Shown in pieces: positions 55,135-64,000 of a DNA stretch of 64,000 bases. A program made the translations under genes and the position numbers. Positions within the stretch are counted from its first letter, which is position 1, and each line of letters opens with the position of its first letter. Source of the DNA: JAHQVK01 sp036788295 (lineage in GTDB: Bacteria > Myxococcota > Kuafuiibacteriia > Kuafuiibacteriales > Kuafuiibacteriaceae); the NCBI GenBank assembly GCA_036788295.1, contig DAIQNR010000009.1, forward strand, positions 1 through 64,000, written 5' to 3'. The notes under the pieces were generated by a model, which was not told the DNA's origin, did no database searches, and was given only the letters and a program-made list of their open reading frames with translations.

Positions 55135-56865
55135 TCAGTTCCGGCGGCAGCGGTCGAGCAGCAGGTACTGCTCCTCGAAGAACAGGTCGCGGTGGGCCTC
55201 GACCCGGTCAAACTGCTCGCACCGGGCCACGAGGTCGGTGAAGAAGTCGAACATGTAGTCGGGCGCGACGCCTGGCTTCAAGAACTTGTGGGTGTCCCAC
55301 ACCACGAACATCGAGTAGCCCCGGTCCAGCCAGTGGTCGACGGTCCACTCCTCGTATTGGGCCGGCCAGTGAAACGGCCGGACCTCCTTGACGTCCTCGG
55401 GCCGCGTGAACTCGAGCCCGCCCAAGACCCACGGGTATTCTCGAACGTGGAGCCCTCCTTGGCTCGATACCGCCAGCTTGCGCAGATTTCGGGGAGGTAC
55501 CTCCACGCCGTACTTTTGCCCGAGGCGCAGGTGACGCTCGTAGAGCTCGTCCTGAACGGCCCGGTTCTGAGCGAGCCGAATGCTCCCGATGTCCGGGATC
55601 ATGATGCGGGTGTCGGGCGTCTCCCTCGCCTCGAGCAGCGCCGCCACTCGGTAACCCCCGGGGACCGCGATCGCCTGGCGGACCACCTCTGCCGTCCCCC
55701 CGACGCCCGCGATGAGCAGCGCCGCGGCCAGCGCCCGGCCCCACCCCCGGCCAGACAGGCCCCACCGGGCCGACGGATCGGACCTGGCCCCTGCATCGAG
55801 CAGCGCGTAGCCGGTGAGGAGCACGATCGACACCGTGAACGGCATGAACAGCCGCGCCGGTGGCCGATCGCCCACCACCCAGGCGAGCGAGAGCATCCCG
55901 GCGAGCAGCGGCGCGAGCAGCCATCGGACCGACGACCTCGGGGTGAGCGCCAGGGCCACCGGCGCGAGCAGCAAACCCACCGGGCTCAACCCTCTGGTCC
56001 ATGAAGCGAGCATCGGGAGCGCGTGGTGCACGAGCGGTTCGAACCCTCCCTCCCTCACCGAGAGCTGGGATTGGATCACCTGGAAGGCCAAGAAGTCGGA
56101 AAAGCGCACGAGGATCGGGATGGAGAGGAGCGCCCACACGGCAACGGCGGTGAGCAGCGCCGCGCCGGCATCGCGAGCGACCGTCGGCCATGCTCGTCGG
56201 TCCCGAAAGAGCGCGCCGCAGACGATCCCAGCTCCGAGGCTCGCCGCCGGGAACACCCCGCTGTGCATGAATGCCACCCCGAGCCCCACGAAGAAGCCGA
56301 ATCCAACCGCCCAGCGGCGCCGGCCCTCTTCCAGGTAGAGCAGGCCAAGGAGACTCGCCCCCGCGATGCCCAACGTGAGCCCGTTTTGGGGCTTGGCCCA
56401 GTGCGCGAACCAGACCGCGACCGGGGCGACGGCGGCGAGGGCACCGAGCGCGGCGGCGTGGCCCCGGTCCAGCCCGAGCCGCCGCCCGGCCCCATACGCG
56501 ATCGGCGCCAGCAGCGCCGACACCGCCCCGTGAGCGAGCCGCGCGGCAACATAGAACGGCATCGGGTCCCGAAAATACATATCCTGAAAGTGCTCGCTCG
56601 TCCGCACGAACCCAAGCAGGCGCCCCAACCCATACAGGACAGCGACCGCGGCCGCCGATACATAGTTGGTCAACTGCGGATAGAATAAATCTTTCGGAAA
56701 GAGCTCGCCGCCGAGGATGCGGACCGCCTGCCCGAGGTACTCGTCGCTGCTCGTGCCTCCGTAGTTCACGCCAAGGGCGCGAAGCAGAAACGCGAACCCG
56801 AACAGCGCGAGCGGGTCGCGCCATCGGTGGACGGAGGGAGCGGCCCGAAACTCGATTTTCGACAT
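55135..56865 (-). CDS. membrane glycosyltransferase of GT39/PMT-like (GT-C) type
   Basis: 576 residues from ATG 56865. About ten hydrophobic helices (for example L-A-L-F-G-F-A-F-L-L-R-A-L-G and L-L-T-A-V-A-V-W-A-L-L). The first periplasmic loop has T-S-S-D-E-Y, the acidic motif typical of GT-C enzymes that use lipid-linked sugars. The C-terminal 140 residues are soluble with W-V-L-G-G-L-E-F. It probably transfers a sugar to a lipid or protein in the periplasm. It is divergent from the glycosyltransferase gene at 57064, with a 198-bp spacer, and lies upstream of the PilZ gene on the same strand. Confidence 0.8.
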   Translation of the reverse strand: MSKIEFRAAPSVHRWRDPLALFGFAFLLRALGVNYGGTSSDEYLGQAVRILGGELFPKDLFYPQLTNYVSAAAVAVLYGLGRLLGFVRTSEHFQDMYFRDPMPFYVAARLAHGAVSALLAPIAYGAGRRLGLDRGHAAALGALAAVAPVAVWFAHWAKPQNGLTLGIAGASLLGLLYLEEGRRRWAVGFGFFVGLGVAFMHSGVFPAASLGAGIVCGALFRDRRAWPTVARDAGAALLTAVAVWALLSIPILVRFSDFLAFQVIQSQLSVREGGFEPLVHHALPMLASWTRGLSPVGLLLAPVALALTPRSSVRWLLAPLLAGMLSLAWVVGDRPPARLFMPFTVSIVLLTGYALLDAGARSDPSARWGLSGRGWGRALAAALLIAGVGGTAEVVRQAIAVPGGYRVAALLEARETPDTRIMIPDIGSIRLAQNRAVQDELYERHLRLGQKYGVEVPPRNLRKLAVSSQGGLHVREYPWVLGGLEFTRPEDVKEVRPFHWPAQYEEWTVDHWLDRGYSMFVVWDTHKFLKPGVAPDYMFDFFTDLVARCEQFDRVEAHRDLFFEEQYLLLDRCRRN

Positions 56866-57063
56866 GCCCGGGGGAAGGCCATCGCAGATGTCCGGTTCGA
56901 GAGCAACGGCGCCCAACTCGGGGCGCGACCGGACACAGACCGGCGCAAATTGGACCGCCCAGCATGGACGTCCGCGTCCGCCGCGAGACCGCCCGTCGCC
57001 ACGGCCAGCGATGGATTGTCGCTTGCGTCGCCGATCGGAGGCCGTCACCGTTTGGAGCGTCCC

Positions 57064-58149
57064 GTGAAGACCCTCGCCTACTTGCTCTACGGGGGCCGAC
57101 CCGAGTACCAGCTCGAGCTGGGCTACAGCGTCCTGTCGGCCCTACGTCGGATCGCGCCCGAGGACGAGATCCGGATCTGCCTCGTCGCCGACCGGTCGAG
57201 CGAGCGGCCAGACCTCCCCATCGAGCATCTGCCGCTCACCAACGCGGAGCTCGACGCATGGAGCGCGGATCGGACCTATTTTCACCGAATCAAGCCGCTC
57301 GCGCTCGCGAAGGTGCTCGACCATTTCGGCGGCCCGGTCGCGCTCGTGGACACGGACACCTTCTTCGTGGAGCCACCGGCGAAGCTGTTTCACCGGATCG
57401 GCCCCGGGCGGTCGGTGATGCACGAGCGAGAGAGCGACCTCGCCGACGCCACCGATTGGGCCCACCTCGCCAAGACCCTCCGCGGCGGCGGCTTCGAAGT
57501 GGCCGGGGTGCGATTCGACGGCGCATCCGCGATGTACAATTCCGGGGTCATCGGGATGCACCCGGCGGACCGCAGCGCCATCGAAGAGATGCTCGGGCTG
57601 CTCGACGCGCTCCACGCGAGGACCGGGATCTTCAACGTCGAGCAGCTCGCGGTCGGGGAGACGTTGGCCCGGCGCACCCAGCTATCCACGACAGAAGACG
57701 TGGTCCACCACTATTGGGGGTTCGAGCGCCCCTTCATCCACATGCGGATCCGCGCCCTGTTCTCCGATGGCCCCGGCTCTTTCGCTCGCCTCCTCGACCG
57801 GGCGGAGCTGCCGCCGGTGACCGGATTCCCGAGAAAGTCCCGGCGGGCCCAGGTGCTGGCCCGGCTCTTCGCGCTCGCCTCGGGCTGGAGCCCCGATCTT
57901 CGCTTCGCGTACCTCGCCTCGCTATCCGCGTTCGCTTCCAAGGACCACGGCGAGGCCGACGCCTGGGCCCGCGTCGCGGTCGATTCGGTGCGGGTGGCGG
58001 AGAACCAGGGCAAAGCCTCCCGGCGGGAGACCGCGAAGGCGTTTGCGCGGTTTGGCCCGGACCGGATCGATCGCATCCGATTTCTTCGCCCCGAGACCCG
58101 CGACGCCTGGCATCGGTGGTGGTCGGAGCCGCCCCGAGCCGCGTCATGA
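57064..58149 (+). CDS. glycosyltransferase, GT-A/GT8-like
   Basis: 361 residues from GTG 57064. The N-terminal Rossmann-like half has Y-L-L-Y-G-G, then the metal-binding D-T-D in V-A-L-V-D-T-D-T-F-F near residue 99, as in GT8-like enzymes. M-Y-N-S-G-V-I-G-M-H is a further motif of the group. No signal peptide or membrane segment. It probably adds a sugar in the cytoplasm during polysaccharide or lipid-linked glycan synthesis. The stop overlaps the next start (ATGA). Confidence 0.75.
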   Translation: MKTLAYLLYGGRPEYQLELGYSVLSALRRIAPEDEIRICLVADRSSERPDLPIEHLPLTNAELDAWSADRTYFHRIKPLALAKVLDHFGGPVALVDTDTFFVEPPAKLFHRIGPGRSVMHERESDLADATDWAHLAKTLRGGGFEVAGVRFDGASAMYNSGVIGMHPADRSAIEEMLGLLDALHARTGIFNVEQLAVGETLARRTQLSTTEDVVHHYWGFERPFIHMRIRALFSDGPGSFARLLDRAELPPVTGFPRKSRRAQVLARLFALASGWSPDLRFAYLASLSAFASKDHGEADAWARVAVDSVRVAENQGKASRRETAKAFARFGPDRIDRIRFLRPETRDAWHRWWSEPPRAAS

Positions 58150-60137
58150 TCGCCCTTCTTTTTGCCGTCGCCAGCTCGACCACCGCCCTCGCCCACGCGA
58201 AGGCGGCGCTCGCCGAAGGAGCGCCGGACGCGGCCCTGGCTGCCCTCGCCGCGACGCCAGAGCGGGCCACCTCCGATCCGCTGGTGCGGTGGCTGTCGGC
58301 CCGGGCCCACGCCTCGCTCGGGGATCGGGACGCGGCCCGGTCGGCGCTCGGGCCGTCTCCTGGGCCGCGGTGCCTGCCCGCTGACGAGGACCGGCCGCGC
58401 GAGGCCCACGCCGAGCTGCTCGCCGAGATCGACCCGGAAGCGGGCCGGGCCGCCCTGCTCGAGCTCGGCACGCCCAAGGCGCTCGACGCCGCGCTAACCC
58501 TCGGAGCCGACCCGAAGGTCGAGGCCCGGCTGCTGCTCGAGGCGGCGGGCAGCCCGGAGGCGAAGGCGCGGCTCGACCGGTACGGGCAAGCTGGGTTGCT
58601 TTCGCGGTTCGAGACGCCCGCCGCCCGGGTCGAGCTCGCCGAGGCGCTCTTGTCTGCCCACGACAACGAGCGAGCGGCGGCGTTCGCCGCCGCGGCCCGC
58701 AGCGCGCTCGCGAAAGACGCCCCCGAGCGGTGCCCGCTGTCTCTGGTCGTCGGGCACGCCGCCCGAAAGCGCCGCCGCTACGACGAGGCGCTCGCCGAGC
58801 TGCCCGCTGCTCGCGCCCTGTGCCTCGCCGGCGACGACCGGGGCCGGGCCGCGGCCGCGTTCCTGGTCGAAGCGCGCGTGCTCGCGATCCGGGGCCGGGG
58901 CGCCGCGCTCGACCGACTGCTCACCGAGTTCGAGGCCGCGTTCCCCGGCCACAGCTACGCGGACGACATCCAGCTTTGGGCAGCGGAGGCCCGCCGAGGG
59001 CCGGCGGCGATCGCGCGGCTCGAGCGCACCTTCGCGCTCGGCGGCGACCAGGCCCCGGAGGCGGCGTGGCGGCTCGCCGAAGCCGCGGGGCTGAGAAGCC
59101 AGGAGCCAAAAAAGGCGGCGCGGTGGCTCGCCCGGGTGCTCGAGCTCGAATCGGCCTCCATCGACGACCGGGAGCGCGCAGCGTTTTTCCTCGCCCGAAT
59201 CGAAGCCGAGACCGCGACCACGACCGCGGTGGAGCGGCTGCGGGGCCTCGCCGCCCGGCCGAGCTTCTACGGGTTCCTCGCCCTCGGCGCGCTCGAAGCG
59301 ATCGATCCGGCCGTCGCCCAATCGAGCTTCGCCGCGATCGAAACCGCGCTCGCGGCAAAGAGCCCTCGGTTCGGGGACGACGAGCGGATCCAGCGGGCGA
59401 GAGGATGGGCCGAAGCCGGGTTCTCGGACTGGGCCGAAGCCGAGCTGCTCCGCCTCGCCTGCGAAGCGCCCGGCGCCGTTTTCGAGGTCGCGGCCATCGC
59501 GGAGGCCCTGGCCTCAACCGGGGCCCACCCCGCCGCGCAGCGCCTGCTCCGCTGGCACCGAAGCCGGCCCCTGTCCGCTCCGCTGAACGAGACCACCGCC
59601 CCCCTGTGGCGGGTGGCCTACTCCCGCGCCTTCTCGAAGGAGGTCGCCGCCGCCGCCGCCGCCGAGCGGATCGATCCCCTGCTGCTCACCGCGCTCGCCA
59701 GGGAGGAATCCACCTTCGACCCGGACATCGTCTCCTGGGCTGGCGCCACCGGCCTCGCGCAGCTCATGGTGCCGACCGCGATCGGCGCCTACGCCACCGT
59801 ATTCGGAGGAAAGCTCGACGAGGCCCGCCTCACCGAGCCGGCCCTGAACCTACGGCTCGGGGCCCGGGTGCTCCGCGAAGGCTTCGACCGATTCGGGGGC
59901 AACCCGGCGCTCGCGCTGTCCGCCTACAACGGCGGCCCCGGGCTCGCCCGCCGCCTCCTCCCGAGAGCAAGGACCCCGTTTTCGGACTGGGCCGAAGAAA
60001 ACCCGGTCAAGGAGAACCGGGGCTACGTGAAGCGGGTGCTCGCCACCTGGTGGACCTACCAGCTCCTGGCCAAAGAGCGCCCCGACATTCCCCGGGCCAT
60101 CGGCCCCGGCACCGCGCTGCACAGCCTGGGCCCCTGA
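58146..60137 (+). CDS. soluble lytic transglycosylase (Slt-like)
   Basis: 663 residues from ATG 58146. A signal peptide (I-A-L-L-F-A-V-A-S-S-T-T-A-L-A) is followed by a long helical superhelix (about 20-480) with TPR-like pairs, as in Slt70. The SLT domain (about 500-640) has the catalytic Glu in A-R-E-E-S-T-F-D-P, G-A-T-G-L-A-Q-L-M, and A-L-S-A-Y-N-G-G-P-G, then N-R-G-Y-V-K-R-V-L. It cleaves peptidoglycan in the periplasm. It is coupled to the preceding glycosyltransferase. Confidence 0.92.
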   Translation: MIALLFAVASSTTALAHAKAALAEGAPDAALAALAATPERATSDPLVRWLSARAHASLGDRDAARSALGPSPGPRCLPADEDRPREAHAELLAEIDPEAGRAALLELGTPKALDAALTLGADPKVEARLLLEAAGSPEAKARLDRYGQAGLLSRFETPAARVELAEALLSAHDNERAAAFAAAARSALAKDAPERCPLSLVVGHAARKRRRYDEALAELPAARALCLAGDDRGRAAAAFLVEARVLAIRGRGAALDRLLTEFEAAFPGHSYADDIQLWAAEARRGPAAIARLERTFALGGDQAPEAAWRLAEAAGLRSQEPKKAARWLARVLELESASIDDRERAAFFLARIEAETATTTAVERLRGLAARPSFYGFLALGALEAIDPAVAQSSFAAIETALAAKSPRFGDDERIQRARGWAEAGFSDWAEAELLRLACEAPGAVFEVAAIAEALASTGAHPAAQRLLRWHRSRPLSAPLNETTAPLWRVAYSRAFSKEVAAAAAAERIDPLLLTALAREESTFDPDIVSWAGATGLAQLMVPTAIGAYATVFGGKLDEARLTEPALNLRLGARVLREGFDRFGGNPALALSAYNGGPGLARRLLPRARTPFSDWAEENPVKENRGYVKRVLATWWTYQLLAKERPDIPRAIGPGTALHSLGP

Positions 60138-60224
60138 CCCGCATCCCCTTCGCTGGCCCCGCCGAACCGGGGCAGAACGCCGGCTCGGCTAGCCAGCCCG
60201 CCGCCGCGGTGCTACGCCGTCCCC

Positions 60225-61067
60225 GTGGCCCCGCCCGCCCCGGCCAACCTCGACCCCGCCACGGTCGCCGGCTTCGGTGACGAGTGGGCCCGGTTCGACC
60301 AAAGCGAGCTCTCCGACGACGAGCGCGCCTGCATCTTCGACGATTACTTTCGCATCTTCCCGTGGGCCACCCTCCCCGAAAACCCGAAGGGATTCGACCT
60401 TGGGTGCGGCAGCGGACGGTGGGCGGCGCTCGTCGCGCCGAGGGTAGAGACCCTCGTATGCGTCGATCCGGCGCCCGAGGCGCTCGCCGTGGCCAAACGC
60501 AACCTCGCCGGCCTCCCCGGGGTCCGCTTCGCTCAGGCCACCGCCACCACCCTCCCTCTCGACGACGAATCGCAGGACTTCGGCTACTCGCTCGGCGTGC
60601 TCCACCACGTCCCCGACACCGCGGCGGCGCTGTCGGCCTGCGTGCGCAAACTGAAGCGAGGGGCGCCGTTTCTGCTCTACCTGTACTACGCCTTCGATGA
60701 CCGGCCGCCCTGGTTCCGGATGGTGTGGAAGCTGAGCGACGCGGGGCGCCGCGTCATCTGCCGTCTTCCGCCCGCGCCTCGGCAGTGGACGACCGACGCC
60801 ATCGCGGCGTCGGTGTACTTCCCGCTCGCCAAAGCCTCCGCCCTGCTCGAAGCCCGTGGGATAGACGTATCGAACATCCCTCTTTCCTACTATCGCAAGG
60901 CCTCTTTCTATACGATGCGCACCGACGCCCGCGACCGCTTCGGCACCGCGCTCGAGCAGCGCTTCACCCGGGCCGAGATCGCGGAGATGATGGAGCGGGC
61001 TGGTCTCACCGAGCTTCAGTTCTCCCCGAGCGCACCGTATTGGGTGGCCGTGGGTCGCCGGGCATGA
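60225..61067 (+). CDS. class I SAM-dependent methyltransferase
   Basis: 280 residues from GTG 60225. SAM-binding motif I is F-D-L-G-C-G-S-G-R-W near residue 57; C-V-D-P-A follows, then L-P-L-D-D-E-S-Q-D-F (motif II region) and G-V-L-H-H-V-P-D-T. The C-terminal domain is helical. The substrate is unknown; position in a glycosyltransferase cluster suggests a sugar or lipid. The stop overlaps the next start (ATGA). Confidence 0.85.
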   Translation: MAPPAPANLDPATVAGFGDEWARFDQSELSDDERACIFDDYFRIFPWATLPENPKGFDLGCGSGRWAALVAPRVETLVCVDPAPEALAVAKRNLAGLPGVRFAQATATTLPLDDESQDFGYSLGVLHHVPDTAAALSACVRKLKRGAPFLLYLYYAFDDRPPWFRMVWKLSDAGRRVICRLPPAPRQWTTDAIAASVYFPLAKASALLEARGIDVSNIPLSYYRKASFYTMRTDARDRFGTALEQRFTRAEIAEMMERAGLTELQFSPSAPYWVAVGRRA

Positions 61068-62263
61068 AGGTCCTCGTCCTCTCGAAATACGGTCCGCTCG
61101 CCGCGAGCCCCCGCCACCGCTTTCACGCCTACGTCGGCCCTCTCGCCGACCGCGGCATCCATTTTCACTTCGCCCCGCTGTTTGGCGACGCCTACGTGAG
61201 GCAGCTCGGCAAACCCACCGCAAACAGACTGCTCCTCGCCCTGAAGGCGTACCTCGGCCGCCTCAGGGACATCACCCGGGCCGGGCGGTACGACCTCTTG
61301 CTCATCCATTGCGAGCTGTTTCCGTACCTCCCCTCGTTCGCCGAAGCGCTGCTCGACCGAGGCGGCCACCCTTTTGTCCTCGATCTCGACGACGCGATCT
61401 TCCACCAGTACGACAGCCATCGCTTGGCCCCGGTGCGCTGGCTGCTCGGTGACAAGATCGCGTCGGTGATGCGGCGCGCCCGCGCGGTCATCGCCGGGAG
61501 CCCCTACATCGCCGACTACGCCCGGCGCCACAATCCACGGGTGGAAGTCATCCCCACCGTCGTCGACACCCGCCGCTACCGAGTGAAGGAGGGGTCCTCC
61601 GACCCGTTCACGGTGGGCTGGATCGGCTCCCCGTCCACGACCCCGCACCTCGAGCACGCGATCCCCGCCCTCCGCGAAGCGGCCCGCCGCGCTCCGCTGC
61701 GCCTCCTCACGATCGGCGCCGCCCCCCGGGACTGGCCCGGCCTCGACGTCGAGATGCGCCCGTGGAGCGAAGACCGGGAAGTGGACGACCTCCTCGAGTG
61801 CGACGTCGGCATCATGCCGCTCCCTGACGAGCCATGGGCCCGGGGCAAATGCGCCTTCAAGCTCATCCAGTACATGGCCTGCGGCCTGCCCACGATCGCG
61901 TCCCCGGTGGGCGCCAACACGTCGGTGGTCACCCCCGAGACGGGCCTGCTTGCCGACACCCACGCCGAATGGGTCGCCTCCATCGACCGCCTCAGGGCGA
62001 ATCCCGACCTCCGACAAAAGCTCGGAGCCGCCGGCCGCCGCCGCGCTGACGCCAGCTTCAGCGTCTCGGTCCATGCCGAACGCATCGCGAGCCTCCTCTC
62101 TCGTGCAGCGTCTCCAAGCCCGCGCCGCAACCTCGATACCACTCCCTTCGAAAACGCCGTGCCTCTCCCACTTCCCCCGACCGCGGACACGAAAGGACAG
62201 GTCCCTTCCCATGAAGGACGGCTCCCCCTTTTCGACCGGAACCGGCCGAGTCCAGGACCGTAG
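61064..62263 (+). CDS. GT4-like glycosyltransferase
   Basis: 399 residues from ATG 61064 (ATGA overlap). GT-B fold: N-terminal domain with L-V-L-S-K-Y-G-P and D-L-D-D-A-I-F, C-terminal Rossmann domain with T-V-G-W-I-G-S-P-S-T-T, then P-L-P-D-E-P-W-A-R-G-K-C-A-F-K-L-I-Q-Y-M-A-C-G-L-P-T, which holds the nucleotide-sugar contacts of GT4. The last 40 residues are low-complexity and may be unstructured. It likely transfers a sugar onto a polysaccharide precursor. Confidence 0.88.
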   Translation: MKVLVLSKYGPLAASPRHRFHAYVGPLADRGIHFHFAPLFGDAYVRQLGKPTANRLLLALKAYLGRLRDITRAGRYDLLLIHCELFPYLPSFAEALLDRGGHPFVLDLDDAIFHQYDSHRLAPVRWLLGDKIASVMRRARAVIAGSPYIADYARRHNPRVEVIPTVVDTRRYRVKEGSSDPFTVGWIGSPSTTPHLEHAIPALREAARRAPLRLLTIGAAPRDWPGLDVEMRPWSEDREVDDLLECDVGIMPLPDEPWARGKCAFKLIQYMACGLPTIASPVGANTSVVTPETGLLADTHAEWVASIDRLRANPDLRQKLGAAGRRRADASFSVSVHAERIASLLSRAASPSPRRNLDTTPFENAVPLPLPPTADTKGQVPSHEGRLPLFDRNRPSPGP

Positions 62264-62266
62264 AGG

Positions 62267-63187
62267 ATGAGAATCGAGCGCAGGACGGTGGCAGCGGCCA
62301 CCGACGGACCGAACGCCGCTGGCGTCCCTACACGGCGGAAATGCCCGTTGTGCGGGTCGCGACGGAGCGGACCGTCCGTACTGCCTGCGACTCGATTCAA
62401 CGGCCGAAGGTTCACGTATGTCACGTGCGCTAGCTGCCAGGCGGTCTTCGTGGACCCCGCTCCGAGCCAAGACGACCTCGGCAAGATGTACGCGCCCGAC
62501 TACCACGACGCCCACTATTTCCGCGGCGAGGAGAGCCGTGTGCACCTTTTCGAGCTCCTGGAGCATCGCGCGCCCACGCGGAGCCTCCTCGACTACGGCT
62601 GCGGGGATGGCCGCTTCGTCCGTTTCGCGACCCGGAGGGGCTGGCGGTGCGTCGGCGCCGAGTTCGATCACGGCCTCATCGAGCGATTGCGGGCGGCCGA
62701 GCCCGAGGCCGAACATCTCACGATCGCTGAACTCGAGGGACGGCGGGACGAGCGGTACGGCGTCATCCACCTCGCCGACGTGTTCGAACACCTGGTCGAG
62801 CCCATGCCGGTCATGCGAGACCTCGTGTCGCGGCTCGAGCCAGGAGGGCTCTTGTTCGTCGAGGGACCCATCGAGCGAAACGCGAGCCTCGGTCGCGTGG
62901 CCCTCGACGTATACTTCCGGTTCTTGAAGCGCGGCGAGGGCTGCCATGCGCCGCTCCACCTCCTCTTCACGAACCGCAGCAACCAGCGCCGCGCCCTCGA
63001 GAGCCTGGGGGTCCGGGACGTCCTTCGCTTCGAGGTCACCGATACCGGCTGGCCGATGCCGCGAGACCGCACGGAGATCCGCAGCCGGCTCGACCTCATC
63101 AAGTACGGCGTCGGCCGCGCATCCGTCGGGCTCTCTCGAGTCGTCCCCGGGTCCGGGAACCGGTTCCTGTTCATCGGCGTCGTGTGA
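62267..63187 (+). CDS. methyltransferase with N-terminal zinc finger
   Basis: 306 residues. C-P-L-C-G near residue 26 and C-A-S-C near 54 form a zinc-ribbon typical of sugar C-methyltransferase-like proteins. SAM motif L-D-Y-G-C-G-D-G-R-F near 107, then H-L-A-D-V-F-E-H-L-V-E-P and L-E-P-G-G-L-L-F-V-E-G. It follows the glycosyltransferase gene after three bases. The substrate is unknown, probably a sugar. Confidence 0.88.
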   Translation: MRIERRTVAAATDGPNAAGVPTRRKCPLCGSRRSGPSVLPATRFNGRRFTYVTCASCQAVFVDPAPSQDDLGKMYAPDYHDAHYFRGEESRVHLFELLEHRAPTRSLLDYGCGDGRFVRFATRRGWRCVGAEFDHGLIERLRAAEPEAEHLTIAELEGRRDERYGVIHLADVFEHLVEPMPVMRDLVSRLEPGGLLFVEGPIERNASLGRVALDVYFRFLKRGEGCHAPLHLLFTNRSNQRRALESLGVRDVLRFEVTDTGWPMPRDRTEIRSRLDLIKYGVGRASVGLSRVVPGSGNRFLFIGVV

Positions 63188-63552
63188 CGGCGGGCGAGAG
63201 CTCGGATCTGAAACGGCGCACGTCTCGAAGTCGAGCGCTCCTGGAGGTAACGTCCGGACTACCCGAAGTCTTTTTTTGCGTAACCGTTCCTTTCCGCGAA
63301 AACCTGGTTCACATTCGGCTCGTGTCGGCGCAGCCGCGGACGACGTGAACGGACACGCTGGACCAGGGCACCAACCTGACGCATCCTGCTGCGCGACGAG
63401 CTGACGGGGGCACCATGGTGACCGCCGCGAGCGCGCGCGCCTCGGCCGGCAATGCGGAGCGAGGTCGCGCGCCGGGTCCCGATGACCGGGCGATGGCGAG
63501 TACGGCCGAATAGATGGTTGAGAAAATGAGAACGACTTCGGAGAACGAGCCC
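63188..63552. other. intergenic, no gene supported
   Basis: About 365 bp with no convincing coding frame on either strand; composition is less biased than in the genes and includes a run of seven T at 63270-63276. It probably holds a terminator for the methyltransferase and the promoter for the lipoprotein at 63553. In-frame ATGs at 63514 and 63526 may be alternative starts of that gene. Confidence 0.6.
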
Positions 63553-64000
63553 ATGCGAACCACGAAACAGCCCAGAACCATAACGGAAGGTCGACTCAGG
63601 CGGGGCGCCCTCCCCGGGCTCGGGATGCTCGCGGCCTTGGGTTGTGGGACCGAGGGACCGCCCGACTCGTCGAGCGCCTTCAGCGGCATTGCGCCCGCTG
63701 GGTCGGCAGTGACGTTCGTGTCCAACACGGTACCGGCGACGATGGCCCCGGGCGAGAGGGCGAACGTTCAGGTCACCACTCTCAACAGCGGCACCGTCGA
63801 CTGGTCCAGCCTGACCGAATGGGGCCTCTTCCGGGGCAACACGAGCTTCGGGTGGTCGGTCGACTTCATCGAGGAGCTGGTCCCGCAGGGCAACTCGACG
63901 ACCCACAACCTGGTCATCACGGCTCCCGCGTCGAGCGCGAACTTCGTCGCCGAGATGTACTCGTTCATCCCGGGCTCGAGTGGACCCGTTGCGGGCACAC
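63553..64000 (+). CDS. N-terminal part of lipoprotein with NBR1-like Ig domain
   Basis: The frame is open to the right edge. ATG 63553 has GGAG 9 bases upstream. A twin-Arg-like G-R-L-R-R-G-A is followed by a hydrophobic stretch and lipobox L-A-A-L-G-C-G. From residue about 50 a beta-sandwich begins: T-V-P-A-T-M-A-P-G-E-R-A-N-V, N-S-G-T-V-D-W-S-S, V-P-Q-G-N-S-T and T-A-P-A-S-S, the pattern of the Ig-like domain next to BRCA1 (NBR1-like). The protein would be exported and lipid-anchored. What follows is outside the window. Confidence 0.65.
   Translation, partial: MRTTKQPRTITEGRLRRGALPGLGMLAALGCGTEGPPDSSSAFSGIAPAGSAVTFVSNTVPATMAPGERANVQVTTLNSGTVDWSSLTEWGLFRGNTSFGWSVDFIEELVPQGNSTTHNLVITAPASSANFVAEMYSFIPGSSGPVAGT

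Noticed and set aside
63259..63906. Minus-strand open frames at the right edge
   Set aside because: They oppose the lipoprotein frame, which has a lipobox and Ig-like pattern and runs off the edge.

Overview
The window is high-G+C, gene-dense DNA that most resembles a myxobacterium or relative (Myxococcota). The signs are several secreted proteins ending in a Gly-Cys, transmembrane helix, Arg-rich tail (MYXO-CTERM-like), CARDB and putative-Ig giants, a DUF4388/TPR protein, HmuY-like and HExxH lipoproteins with acidic or Pro/Glu linkers, and a DUF2786-like/Sel1-like protein. Four 100-N runs show that it is a draft scaffold, possibly a metagenome bin. I see no rRNA, tRNA, CRISPR array, insertion sequence or integrase.

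Layout. 0-6 kb: the end of a secreted MYXO-CTERM-like protein, a DUF6544 protein, the nitrite reductase pair NrfH-NrfA, and RNase R. 6-10.6 kb: a leftward three-gene unit (SDR-like epimerase, FIST sensor protein, hybrid histidine kinase), then a 22-bp tandem repeat and a divergent RmlC-like protein that has lost its catalytic residues. 10.6-19.4 kb: TPR-DUF4388 protein, tail-anchored protein, aminotransferase, G3E GTPase, a [2Fe-2S] ferredoxin and a fused 5-oxoprolinase whose linker is an 18-bp tandem repeat holding an assembly gap. 19.4-31.8 kb: a 1,353-residue CARDB/Ig surface protein, exonuclease III, DUF2062 protein, SelO, a metalloprotease-like lipoprotein, a HmuY-like lipoprotein and a subtilisin-like protease.

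31.8-42.5 kb is the clearest functional system: periplasmic PQQ-dependent alcohol oxidation. It has an aldehyde dehydrogenase behind a good sigma-54 promoter, cytochrome c-550 (PedF-like), a quinoprotein alcohol dehydrogenase, a pentapeptide-repeat protein, a small secreted unknown, a fused SoxYZ-like carrier and a zinc metallohydrolase of the quinoprotein relay type. Facing it are a flavocytochrome c pair (FccA/FccB-like), then a sigma-54 activator of the AcoR type that probably drives the set.

42.5-55 kb: an HdeD-like membrane protein split by a gap that is almost certainly an assembly artefact; a 1,472-residue fusion of phosphomannose isomerase, phosphomannomutase and a nucleotidyltransferase; acetoacetyl-CoA synthetase; a candidate polymorphic toxin with a frameshifted downstream partner (putative immunity gene); a persulfide dioxygenase-rhodanese fusion; and a PilZ/TPR protein with a 15-bp coding repeat and another gap. 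55-64 kb: cell-surface and polysaccharide functions (GT39-like membrane glycosyltransferase, two further glycosyltransferases, lytic transglycosylase, two methyltransferases) and the start of an Ig-like lipoprotein cut by the window edge. Many neighbours overlap by ATGA or GTGA, so translational coupling is common here.
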